Assembly (NCBI GenBank): GCA_051000755.1
Contig: JBPCNZ010000021.1
Coordinates: 1 to 31,263 of the forward strand
From: JALZAH01 sp051000755
Lineage (GTDB): Bacteria; Actinomycetota; Acidimicrobiia; Acidimicrobiales; Palsa-688
DNA length: 31,263 bases
Direction: 5' to 3'
Part shown: one piece after another, positions 24,038 to 31,263 of the stretch
How the letters are laid out: every line of letters starts with the position of its first letter
Position numbering within the stretch: position 1 is the first letter of the stretch
Notes under the pieces: generated by a model
Databases searched by the model: none
The model's input: the letters and a program-made list of their open reading frames with translations, nothing else
Told to the model about the DNA's origin: nothing
Translations under genes and position numbers: made by a program

Positions 24038-24718
24038 ATGCTCCACACTGCCAACGCCGTCGGGTGGTGCCGGCGCATCGCCCAACTTGGCGCCGGCCTC
24101 GGCCTCTACGGCTTGTCGATGGCGCTCCTGGTCCGGTCCTCACTCGGCGTCATGCCCTGGGACGTGCTCCACCAGGGAGCGGCCCGGCGCGTCGGGGTGT
24201 CCCTCGGCACCATGACCGTCCTCGTCGGCCTGGTGGTGCTCCTGGCCTGGATCCCTCTCCGGCAGCGGCCCGGCATCGGGACCGTGAGCAACGTCGTCGT
24301 CATCGGTGTGGCGGTGAACGCCGCCCTTGCGATCCTGCCGGCGCCTGTCGTTCTCGGGGAGCAACTGGTGTTCGCCGGGGCGGGCATCGTGCTCAATGCC
24401 GTCGCCACGGCTGCGTACATCGGCGTCCACCTCGGACCCGGTCCTCGGGACGGGCTGATGACGGGGCTGGTGCGGCGCACCGGAAAGTCCGTCCGCCTGG
24501 TGCGGACCTCGATCGAGGTCGCCGTCGTCGGTACCGGCACCCTGCTCGGGGGGACGCTCGGCATCGCCACGGTGGCGTACGCCGTGGCCATCGGACCCTT
24601 GGTCCATGTGTTCCTGCCCCGTCTGGCGGTGTCCAGCGGGAGGGACTCCGGCCGGGGGAAGGGAGTCGTGCCGGGTGGCGGCTCGGCGCGACCATCCCAC
24701 CGCCTCCTTCGGGACTGA
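24038..24718 (+). CDS. YczE/YyaS/YitT-type membrane protein
   Basis: A 226-aa protein with about five membrane helices, starting with the family-typical GLGLYGLSMALLVRSSLGVMPWDVLHQG and containing the conserved loop GPRDGLMTGL. The ATG at 24038 is chosen; the upstream in-frame ATG at 24011 lies in the inverted-repeat operator. YczE proteins are probable transporters of unknown substrate and are recurrently found beside MocR regulators, as here. The C-terminus carries a basic, Gly/Ser-rich tail of about 30 residues outside the family core. Confidence 0.9.
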   Translation: MLHTANAVGWCRRIAQLGAGLGLYGLSMALLVRSSLGVMPWDVLHQGAARRVGVSLGTMTVLVGLVVLLAWIPLRQRPGIGTVSNVVVIGVAVNAALAILPAPVVLGEQLVFAGAGIVLNAVATAAYIGVHLGPGPRDGLMTGLVRRTGKSVRLVRTSIEVAVVGTGTLLGGTLGIATVAYAVAIGPLVHVFLPRLAVSSGRDSGRGKGVVPGGGSARPSHRLLRD

Positions 24719-24746
24719 CTTCGACCCTTGCGTCGCGGGTCCACCG

Positions 24747-26280
24747 GTGGCATCGTTTGTCCAACCGTTGGTCCATTTGTCTGGGGGAAACGCGAGCCGT
24801 CGTCTCGTTCGGCTGTCGGCTGCCGGCTGCCGGCTCGACCCTGCTGGCTGGAGCGATCGTCTCCGCCACCCCGGCTGCGGCCGCCCCACCGGGCTCGCCG
24901 GTGGTGATCCACGTCGGACAGGTCACCCGCCAGGACGTGCCGCCGCAGCCCGGATCGGAGCCGGACACGGTGACCGAGCCCGATGTTGCCGTCTCACCGC
25001 TCAACCCCAATGTCGCCGTTGCCGCGGCCCACGACTCCCGTTACGCGGACGGCGGTGGACATCTCGGTCGCCTGGACCAACGACGGGGGAGCGAACTGGC
25101 AGCACTCGCCCGTGCAAGGCATCACGACCGCCACCGGTGGCGCCTACAACCGGGCGTCAGACCCGGTGGTCACCTTCGGTCCCGACGGAACGGCCTACCT
25201 CTCGGTGCTGCTGGTCGATGTGACCACCTGCCCGACGGCGGTGGCGGTGTTGCGGTCCACAAACGGAGGCCAAACGTGGAGCCCGCCGTCGTTCGTGCAT
25301 CAAAGCTCGTCCTGCAACTACTCCGACGACAAGAACTGGCTCGTCGTCGACAGGACACCGACGAGCCCCCACTACGGGCGCCTCTATCAATTCTGGAGCC
25401 GTTCCTGTCGTGCGGGGCCACGTCCGGCTCTCCCCAGGCCGTGCGCTGGTCCGACAACCAGGGGCAGACCTGGAGCGAAGCGTCCTACGTCACAGCGACG
25501 ACGCATGGGACGCAGAACTCCCAGCCCATGGTCATGAAGAACGGCATGATCGTCGACACCTACTACGACTACGGCGCCGGGGGTCACGCGCCCGACGTGA
25601 CGCCGGGGGCCGTGTCCGACAACCCCCGCCTGGCGGCGGCGGCCGCGGCGGCGGGCGCATCGCCGGCCGTGGTCGATGCGACCGGTCCGATCTACGCGTC
25701 GGGCTCATCGGACGGGGGCAAGACCTGGCAGCAACTCGGTGAGGTCACCAACAACGGGAGTGGCTACGCACCCGGGGTGCGCTGTTGCCTGTTCGCGGCC
25801 GACATCGATCCGGCCAACCAGAGGCTATACGTCGCCTGGTTGGGCGGCGGTCCCGGCAACACCGACCCGGTGCTGGTCTCGTCGTCGAAGGACGGCCGAC
25901 TCTGGTCGTCACCGGTGCGGGTCTCGCAAGGCGACGTCAATGGTGTGCAGCGGGTCAACGTCGATGTGGTGGCGAACGCCGGAGCGGTGTACGTGTCTTA
26001 TGGCACCCGCACGGACGCCGGCTCCCACGGCGGTTTCGTGCAACAGCAACTGTCCGTCTCGTCCGACCGCGGCCTGAGCTTTGCATCCCCGATGTCGATC
26101 GGGCCGCTTTCGGTGCTGCAGTACGCGGCCCAGTCCCGGGGCTACTTCCCCGGCGACTACATCGGATCCGCCCTCACGAGGGGCCGGTTGTACGTCGTCT
26201 GGTCCCTCTCGACCCCGCCGCCGGCGTCCTCCACCTCGCCCTACCACCAAGTGATCGACGGGGCCACCCTCCGACCCTAG
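24747..26280 (+). pseudogene. secreted sialidase-like Asp-box (BNR) protein, three apparent frame breaks
   Basis: Three frames must be joined. (1) From GTG 24747 (or TTG 24768/24777) the frame gives SRRLVRLSAAG; dropping one 7-bp CGGCTGC unit in the tandem run at 24810-24835 continues it as STLLAGAIVSATPAAAA, a complete signal peptide. Without that, only a TTG at 24757 could start the second frame. (2) The frame shifts near 25050-25057, after AAAHDSRYADGG, into VDISVAWTNDGG. (3) It shifts back near 25395-25415 before ATSGSPQAVRWSDNQG. The whole holds six Asp-box motifs (TNDGGANW, STNGGQTW, SDNQGQTW, SSDGGKTW, SSKDGRLW, SSDRGLSF), indicating a beta-propeller as in sialidases; catalytic residues were not located. 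Most likely a decayed gene, unless the indels are sequencing errors. Confidence 0.78.
24810..24835. repeat. 7-bp tandem repeat CGGCTGY, 3.7 copies
   Basis: Units at 24810-24816 (CGGCTGT), 24817-24823 and 24824-24830 (CGGCTGC), then a partial CGGCT at 24831-24835. Because 7 is not a multiple of 3, gain or loss of a unit changes the reading frame of the sialidase-like gene inside its signal peptide. Confidence 0.75.
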
Positions 26281-26328
26281 AGACGTCGTGGACCGGCGGA
26301 CACCCAAAAAGGCGGGGGTTCGGCCGGC

Positions 26329-27276
26329 TCAAGGGATGAGGACGATTTTGCCATGGGTGTGACCCGCCGCCAGTTCCCGGTGGGCCGAAGCCGCGTCGAC
26401 CAGGGCGTAGGTACCGGCCACGAGGACCTGAAGCCGACCCGCCTCTGCCTGCTTGACCAGCTCGAGGCGCGCCGCGGCACGGATCCCGGTACCTGGGTCT
26501 GCGCCAGGTGCGCCACCGAGAACCTTCAGACCAAGCTCAAAGCCTCGTTGAAAGGCGGCGATGGTCGCGATCCGTTTGCAATCGGTGACGAGGTCCACGG
26601 AAGCATCGACGGCCTCGTCGGTGCCTACGGCGTCGATCGCAGCATCCACTCCTGTGGGGGCAAGGGCACGGATCCGCTCGATGAGGCCGTCACCGTAGAC
26701 CACGGGCTCAGCCCCGAGCTGGCGCAGGTAGCCATGACGGGTCTCGCCCCCCGTGCCGATGACGCGCGCCCCGGCGTTGACGGCGAGCTGGACCGCCATG
26801 AGACCGACTCCTCCGGACGCGCCATGAATGACCACGGTGTCACCGGTACCAACACCCGTGACGGTCAGGGCGTGGACGGCGGTGACCCCGGTCAGCATCA
26901 AGCCACTCGCCTCTGGGAAGGGGAGCGTCGATGGCTTGGCGACCACCGCCGAGGCCGGGACCACCACCTCGGCCGCGTAGGCGCCTTCGATCCGGTAGAC
27001 GATGACCTCGTCGCCGAGGTGGATAGGTCCGCTCGGGCCCTCGACCCCATCGCCCACGGCCGTCACCACGCCGGCCGCTTCGTAGCCGAGGCGCATCGGC
27101 AGTTGACCGGGGTCGCGGCCGAAAGCCCCGCCGTAGACCTTGTAGTCGACCGGGTTCGTGCCTGCGGCCCGGACCTCGACCCGGACCTGATCCGAGCCTA
27201 CGGCCTCGATGGGCGGGTCGATGACGGACAGAGCTTCAGGACCACCGAACGCGGTGGCGACGACCGTGGTTGTCAT
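26329..27276 (-). CDS. NADPH:quinone oxidoreductase-like medium-chain dehydrogenase
   Basis: A 315-aa zinc-free MDR protein. It has an N-terminal GroES-like domain (VEVRAAGTNPVDYKVYGG, GYEAAGVV) and an NADPH-binding Rossmann domain with HGASGGVGLMAVQLA (from residue 151). The cysteine-rich zinc lobe of alcohol dehydrogenases is absent, as in quinone oxidoreductases. It probably reduces quinones or reactive enones. It follows the TauE/SafE gene on the same strand by 58 bases, so co-transcription is possible, and converges on the sialidase-like gene. Confidence 0.93.
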   Translation of the reverse strand: MTTTVVATAFGGPEALSVIDPPIEAVGSDQVRVEVRAAGTNPVDYKVYGGAFGRDPGQLPMRLGYEAAGVVTAVGDGVEGPSGPIHLGDEVIVYRIEGAYAAEVVVPASAVVAKPSTLPFPEASGLMLTGVTAVHALTVTGVGTGDTVVIHGASGGVGLMAVQLAVNAGARVIGTGGETRHGYLRQLGAEPVVYGDGLIERIRALAPTGVDAAIDAVGTDEAVDASVDLVTDCKRIATIAAFQRGFELGLKVLGGAPGADPGTGIRAAARLELVKQAEAGRLQVLVAGTYALVDAASAHRELAAGHTHGKIVLIP

Positions 27277-27334
27277 AGGCGGTCCAACCGGTGGCGGTTG
27301 CCGACCATTCCACCCCAGGCCTGGACGTTGGGTG

Positions 27335-28051
27335 TCAAGTCAGTCCTCGGATGATGAGGACGAGACCACCGCCAGCAGCGACGACGAGGGTGACCCAGCG
27401 AAGGGCCGACCGGTTTACCCGCAACGTCAGGGGCAACCCGACCCCCGTACCGACCACGAGGCCGACGGCGGCCCATCCGAGGTAGCTGCCGTGTCCGCTG
27501 GGCAGGCCGAGGGCGGCCAGGGTCACCAGGTTCAACGGGAGGGCGTAGGCCTGCAGGGTCGCCGTCGTCACCACCGGCCCCCAACCCCGGTGGGAGGCGA
27601 AGAGGGCGACCGGCGGGCCGCTGATGGCGGCCAGCACGTTCAGCACTCCACTGGCAGCTCCGGCGGTGACGGCGCCCGCGGGACCGTCGACCCAACCCAC
27701 CTGCCGTCCCGATCCCAGCACTGCTGACGCGCCAAGTATGGCCACGCCGGAGACCACCGAGACTGCCGGTCCACCGAGATGGGAGCTCACCAGCAGAGCG
27801 GGGGCCACGAACACCAGGGCGGGGACCAGCAGCCGACCTGTGTCGGCGTAGCGGACGTGACGGTGATGACGGAGCAGAACCACCGTGTTGACCATGATCG
27901 CCATGACCAGGGTCAGGCGGATGCCGTTGGTGTGACCAAGACTCATGATCAGCAACGGACTGCTGATCAAAGCGAATCCGATTCCGCCGAGCACCTGAAT
28001 GGCAGCGGCGAGCGCCACCACGCCGGCCACTGCCAGAGCGAGCAAGCTCAT
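27335..28051 (-). CDS. TauE/SafE (TSUP) family membrane permease
   Basis: A 238-aa protein with about seven hydrophobic segments, starting LLALAVAGVVALAAAIQVLGGIGFALISSPLLI, the typical first repeat of TSUP transporters, with the second-repeat counterpart GAVTAGAASGVLNVLAAISGPPVALF. TSUP members export sulfite, sulfoacetate or related anions; the substrate here is unknown. The start ATG has only a weak ribosome site. The 232 bases between this gene and the divergent DivIVA-like gene hold no further gene. Confidence 0.9.
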   Translation of the reverse strand: MSLLALAVAGVVALAAAIQVLGGIGFALISSPLLIMSLGHTNGIRLTLVMAIMVNTVVLLRHHRHVRYADTGRLLVPALVFVAPALLVSSHLGGPAVSVVSGVAILGASAVLGSGRQVGWVDGPAGAVTAGAASGVLNVLAAISGPPVALFASHRGWGPVVTTATLQAYALPLNLVTLAALGLPSGHGSYLGWAAVGLVVGTGVGLPLTLRVNRSALRWVTLVVAAGGGLVLIIRGLT

Positions 28052-28226
28052 CGCGGGCGTCCGGTCGGGGCTATCCCAACGACGGCGCTCCCGCTGGGTT
28101 CAGAGCTCGAGCGGTCACCGGCCATGCTTCCGATCTTGGCTCGTTCTTCGACGTCGTGCGGGTGCTTGCGGTAGGTGGCTGGAATGCGGCAGACTGTAGT
28201 TCTGAGCTGCCACGGTTCCCGTGTCG

Positions 28227-28259
28227 GTCGGGTGGAGCGACGTCTCGTCGCGCCCCGAC
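28227..28259 (+). promoter_or_regulatory. leader hairpin upstream of the DivIVA-like gene
   Basis: A two-part stem: outer GTCGGG (28227-28232) with CCCGAC (28254-28259), and inner GCGACG (28237-28242) with CGTCGC (28246-28251) around the loop TCT. It ends 24 bases before the ATG at 28284, and no plus-strand gene lies upstream to terminate. It is probably a structured leader; function unknown. Confidence 0.45.
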
Positions 28260-28283
28260 TAGCTGACCTGCGAGAATCCCGAA

Positions 28284-29228
28284 ATGGCCGTCCAGATGCT
28301 GCAAAGCAGCCAGTTCACACTCACGTTCCGTGGCTACGACAAGGCTGAGGTCGATGACTATGTCGAGTCGCTTTGGGACCGGCAGGCGGAGACCACCTCG
28401 GCACTCGAGGAAGCCGAAGAGGCCATCGTCTCGCTCGAAGCCAAGGTTCAGGCCCATGTCCAGCGGGTAGCCGATCTCGAGTCGTGCGTTCGAGACGAGA
28501 ATCCACGGACCATCGCCGCCCTCGGCGAGCGCGTCACCTTGATCCTCGAGCAGGCCGAGGACGCGGCCGCCGAGACGGTGGTGGCGGCCCAGCAGGAGGC
28601 GGACGCTCTACGGCAGAACGCGGCCCAGGCGGCCCAGCGCGTCACCCAGCACGCCGCCAGTCACGCGTCTGAGCTCGAGACAAGTGCCGCAGTCATCGTT
28701 CGAACCGCGAGCGAGCGAGCCCGTCAGCTCGAAAACGACGCCCGCCGCTCGGCAACACAAATCCTCGATGATGCCGAGGCTCAGGCACAGGCCCGGATCG
28801 GCGACATCACCGATTGGGTCAACCGCGTCCGGGCTCAGATCAAAGCCGAGCAGATCCAGGCCGCCGAAGAGTTCTTCGCCGCCCGTAACCAGAGGCAGGC
28901 CGAACTGCGCGACATCGTCGCTCGCCGTGATGGCGTACTGGATGGGCTCCGCACCGTCTGCGAATCGGTAACGGAGACGATCAGTGAGCAGCGCGGCCTC
29001 GAGCATCCGGTCGCCGTCGAGGGTGATGTCCCGACCAACGGTTCCTTCAACCGGGCCGACGCCGGCCCGTCCTCACGGGATCATCACACCGGTGGGGTCA
29101 CAACGGCGATGGACACCGTATCGTCGCCGGTGACGGTCGACGCGACGGCATCGCCCACGCCCGCCACCACGGACCCGGACACCCTCGCAGAGGGCACCCA
29201 TCCTGACGCCACCGACTCTGCCGGCTGA
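28284..29228 (+). CDS. DivIVA-like coiled-coil protein
   Basis: A 314-aa protein. The N-terminal segment (QSSQFTLTFRGYDKAEVDDYVESLWDRQ) matches the DivIVA membrane-binding lead motif. Long, almost uninterrupted Ala/Glu/Gln-rich coiled coil follows to about residue 245, then a disordered Thr/Pro/Asp-rich tail of about 70 residues. Proteins of this type gather at curved membrane and organise polar growth or cell division in actinobacteria. It is larger than the minimal DivIVA and may be a Wag31-like or SepIVA-like scaffold; which one cannot be told. It converges on a peptidoglycan hydrolase gene, a sensible cell-wall neighbourhood. Confidence 0.85.
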   Translation: MAVQMLQSSQFTLTFRGYDKAEVDDYVESLWDRQAETTSALEEAEEAIVSLEAKVQAHVQRVADLESCVRDENPRTIAALGERVTLILEQAEDAAAETVVAAQQEADALRQNAAQAAQRVTQHAASHASELETSAAVIVRTASERARQLENDARRSATQILDDAEAQAQARIGDITDWVNRVRAQIKAEQIQAAEEFFAARNQRQAELRDIVARRDGVLDGLRTVCESVTETISEQRGLEHPVAVEGDVPTNGSFNRADAGPSSRDHHTGGVTTAMDTVSSPVTVDATASPTPATTDPDTLAEGTHPDATDSAG

Positions 29229-29293
29229 TACCTGCCCATCAAACGATTCCCGAGCCGCACCAGCGCCTCGGAGGCTGAACCGGCGGTTGGTCG

Positions 29294-30721
29294 CTACCTG
29301 ACCCGACGGAACCCTGTGGCCGTGCCGTCGTAGCTGAGGGACTGGGTCTGGACAAAGGTCCCCGGCCGGTTGGCCGAAACGACCTTCCCGGCGCCGACGT
29401 AGATCGCGACATGTCCCGGTTGGGCTCCCGAGCCAGTGTTGTAGAAGACGAGGTCCCCGGATGAAAGCTGGCTTCCAGACACTGGCGTCGTGGAGCTGTA
29501 CTGGCTCACGGTGTAATGGGCCAGGGTCACCCCGGCCGCGGCGTAGGCGTAGGTCACCAGCCCGGAGCAGTCATAGCTGGAAGGGCCGGCGCCGCCGTAG
29601 ACATAGGGCTTGCCGACCTGAGCCAGGGCGACTCGCGTTGCGGTGGACGCCACATTGGCCGATGGCGCCCCCGTCGACGACGAGGTTGCGGAGGTTGTGG
29701 CCGAGAGGGGCGAGACTGCCGGAGCCACTCGGGTCTGGACCGCCGGGGCTGGGGTCCATCGGGTCGAGACTGCCGGCGTCACTCGGGTCTGGGCCGCGGG
29801 GAGCGAGGCCGTGCGGGCCGAGAGGGTCTGGGCCGAGGGCAGCGCTCGGGTCGCCAGAGAGGTTCGGGCGGCGCGAACTTGAGTCGATCGGACCTGCACC
29901 GCCGGAGCGGAGGCCGATCGGGCATGAACGGCGACCGTCGACGGCACCCCGCTCAACGAGAGGACCTCGCCCACATAGACGAAGTTGGGATCGGCGAGGC
30001 GATTGATTTCAGCCAGTAATGCAGGCGTGTTCCCGAGCCGAGCAGCCACGGTCGCCAGGGTGTCCCCGAGTCGCACGGTGTAGCCGCTCTGAGACGCCTG
30101 AGGCGCCCGGGTCGGGACGGCCGTAGGAGCGGACGGGGCCACCGGTACAGCTCGGACAGCAGCCCCGGTCGGCGACGTCCGATGCGCTGGGACGGCTCGG
30201 GCGGTGGCTCTCGGCGAAACCGCCGCGGGCGTGACCGACGGCGCGTCCGAGACGGCTCCTGCCGGTAGGGAGAGGACCTCGCCGACATAGATGAAGTCGG
30301 GATCGGCGAGGAGGTTGATTCGGGTGAGGGCGGTCACGGTGGTACCGAATCGTTCGGCCAGCGCTCCCAGCGTGTCCCCGAGGCGCACGGTGTAGGTGTT
30401 GGGAGACGTGGGTTTGACGACCTGGTTCGGCTGGGACCGCCCGATCGCCGCCCCGTTCAAACGAACCGCCATTGCAGGCAACGCGTCGCCCCATCGGTTC
30501 GTGGAGTGACTGAGCCCGGCCCGGTCGACGCCGGCGGCCGCCGCCGGGCCGGCTACGGCACCGATCAAGCCTCCAACAGAAACGACCCCGGACGCCGCCG
30601 CGAGGGATACCCGCACCGCCTTTTCGACCCGCTGGGAACTGCAGGAGCGTACTGGTGCGCTTAGCCGGTGACGGGGCACATAGTCGTGATGGCGTCGCCT
30701 GCGGTGGTCGGGGGTCGTCAT
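29294..30721 (-). CDS. secreted LysM-LysM-NlpC/P60 peptidoglycan endopeptidase
   Basis: A 475-aa cell-wall hydrolase. The ATG at 30721 is preferred over 30736 because GGAGG sits 8 bases upstream. A long, Arg/His-rich N-terminus precedes the hydrophobic signal segment (VSLAAASGVVSVGGLIGAVAGPAAAA). Two LysM domains follow (about 109-153 and 213-257, each TVRLGDTL through VYVGEVLSL), then a Ser/Ala/Thr/Arg-rich spacer with repeated AVQTRV-like units, and a C-terminal NlpC/P60 domain. Cys385 (YDCSG) and His437 (GHVAIYVG) are present. The third active-site position, usually His or another polar residue 12 after the first His, appears to be Ser (VVSANRPG). It should cut peptide stems outside the cell during growth or separation. 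Confidence 0.93.
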   Translation of the reverse strand: MTTPDHRRRRHHDYVPRHRLSAPVRSCSSQRVEKAVRVSLAAASGVVSVGGLIGAVAGPAAAAGVDRAGLSHSTNRWGDALPAMAVRLNGAAIGRSQPNQVVKPTSPNTYTVRLGDTLGALAERFGTTVTALTRINLLADPDFIYVGEVLSLPAGAVSDAPSVTPAAVSPRATARAVPAHRTSPTGAAVRAVPVAPSAPTAVPTRAPQASQSGYTVRLGDTLATVAARLGNTPALLAEINRLADPNFVYVGEVLSLSGVPSTVAVHARSASAPAVQVRSTQVRAARTSLATRALPSAQTLSARTASLPAAQTRVTPAVSTRWTPAPAVQTRVAPAVSPLSATTSATSSSTGAPSANVASTATRVALAQVGKPYVYGGAGPSSYDCSGLVTYAYAAAGVTLAHYTVSQYSSTTPVSGSQLSSGDLVFYNTGSGAQPGHVAIYVGAGKVVSANRPGTFVQTQSLSYDGTATGFRRVR

Positions 30722-30760
30722 TCTCGAGTCCTCCAAGCAGTCCGGCGTCGCTACGCGCCC

Positions 30761-30946
30761 CTATATCCCCTTCAGCAATCGGTGAATGTAGCCGTAACCA
30801 GTGTGGACTGCCAAGTGAAACTTCGCTTCAGTCATCGGCAAGGCCACCAGAATGGGGCCAGCACGGGTTTCTCCGGTAAGGGTGGCAGTCAATGCCGGAG
30901 GCTCGCTGCGATATCCGTAGGGGACTTCTGGTGCACCATCGGGCAC
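30761..30946 (-). CDS. doubtful 61-aa hypothetical protein upstream of the NlpC/P60 gene
   Basis: GTG-started frame ending in TAG 40 bases before the hydrolase start. The sequence (…YGYRSEPPALTATLTGETRAGPILVALP…) looks more protein-like than random, but its GC content at third positions is unremarkable. A second frame just upstream (ATG at 30990: MRFNVSIDAEGDKVG) would join it smoothly if one base were added near 30947-30950, giving about 77 aa. No family was recognised. Confidence 0.25.
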   Translation of the reverse strand: MPDGAPEVPYGYRSEPPALTATLTGETRAGPILVALPMTEAKFHLAVHTGYGYIHRLLKGI

Positions 30947-31143
30947 CCAACCTTGTCGCCTTCTGCGTCAATACTGACGTTGAAACGCATGCTCGAAGTC
31001 ACCCTCGAACGAAGACCTCTGATCCCCAACCGGACTCGCAGGGTGCGGACTTTCGGCCCGCTATCGATCATCCCAGGAGACGGGCGACCCGGGAGCGTCC
31101 GTCCAGCCCCGCAAATTGCCGCCAAAGTTTCGGTTTAGAGGAT

Positions 31144-31232
31144 GCGCGGATAGGCAAGACCCGAGCGACCCTCCGGCCTCATGACCAGGAGCAACGTTTA
31201 TCGGGAATCCGCAGGTCAGCACCTATCCGCGC
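31144..31232. repeat. 11-bp perfect inverted repeat with structured 67-base interior
   Basis: GCGCGGATAGG (31144-31154) and CCTATCCGCGC (31222-31232) are exact inverted copies. Inside, on the plus strand, CCCGA can pair with TCGGG and CTCC with GGAG, giving nested helices. This suits either a structured RNA closed by a long outer stem or a protein-binding site. The surrounding stretch 30947-31263 holds no confident gene; it is less GC-rich than the rest of the window. Confidence 0.45.
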
Positions 31233-31263
31233 GCCCTCTTAGCTTGCGATTAAACCCTTGCTG

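Noticed and set aside
30668..31138. 156-codon plus-strand frame at the right end
   Set aside because: No ribosome site, no domain, atypical composition, and it overlaps the start of the hydrolase gene on the other strand.
30722..31263. c-di-AMP (ydaO) riboswitch upstream of the LysM-NlpC/P60 gene
   Set aside because: Expected from actinobacterial precedent, but the conserved segments (such as the GCTAACCTCG-like core) were not found on the minus strand.
1..31263. CRISPR arrays and insertion sequences
   Set aside because: No regularly spaced repeats of CRISPR type and no transposase-like protein were seen; the only mobile-element gene is the integrase at the left edge.

Overview
The window is GC-rich bacterial DNA with actinobacterial traits: a type VII secretion ATPase with a WXG100 protein, a DivIVA-like coiled-coil protein, an Asp23 protein, SpoIIE-type phosphatase signalling, a MecA_N-type penicillin-binding lipoprotein, and many GTG starts. 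An FHA-carrying EccC/EssC-like ATPase standing apart from a full ESX cluster would fit a deep-branching actinobacterium (for example Acidimicrobiia). That placement is inference; no rRNA or marker gene is present to confirm it.

Layout. 1-909: 3' part of a tyrosine integrase abutting the 3' end of a tRNA-Ala(TGC), probably the right edge of an integrated element lying mostly outside the window. 1005-4393: catabolic operon of an HSL-type esterase, a Baeyer-Villiger monooxygenase and a GntR/FCD regulator, with a perfect palindrome filling the promoter spacer. 4333-8871 (minus): five tightly packed genes for an intradiol ring-cleavage dioxygenase (frameshifted), a DrrAB-like ABC exporter, a patatin-like phospholipase and a PlsC-like acyltransferase (probable frameshift at its 5' end). 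8922-10367: CHASE3-HAMP-SpoIIE phosphatase gene split by an in-frame TAG. 10431-15298: divergent pair of a 1459-aa FHA/FtsK-SpoIIIE type VII ATPase and a WXG100 protein.

15761-22529: Hsp20, a small unknown protein, a penicillin-binding lipoprotein with an NAD(P)-binding oxidoreductase, Asp23 plus a 45-aa membrane protein, a secreted alpha/beta hydrolase, a ChaB/Rho_N-like protein and a 48-aa protein that is half proline. 22534-24718: MocR regulator divergent from a YczE-family membrane protein, with a perfect 9+9 inverted repeat between them. 24747-26280: secreted sialidase-like (Asp-box) gene with three apparent frame breaks, one in a 7-bp tandem repeat inside the signal peptide. 26329-28051: quinone-oxidoreductase-like MDR protein and TauE/SafE permease. 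28284-30721: DivIVA-like protein and a LysM-LysM-NlpC/P60 peptidoglycan hydrolase. The last 540 bases hold at most one doubtful small gene and an 11-bp inverted repeat.

Six separate breaks occur in four genes, while the longest gene (4.4 kb) is intact. Either several accessory genes are decaying or the assembly has residual errors; the sequence alone cannot decide.
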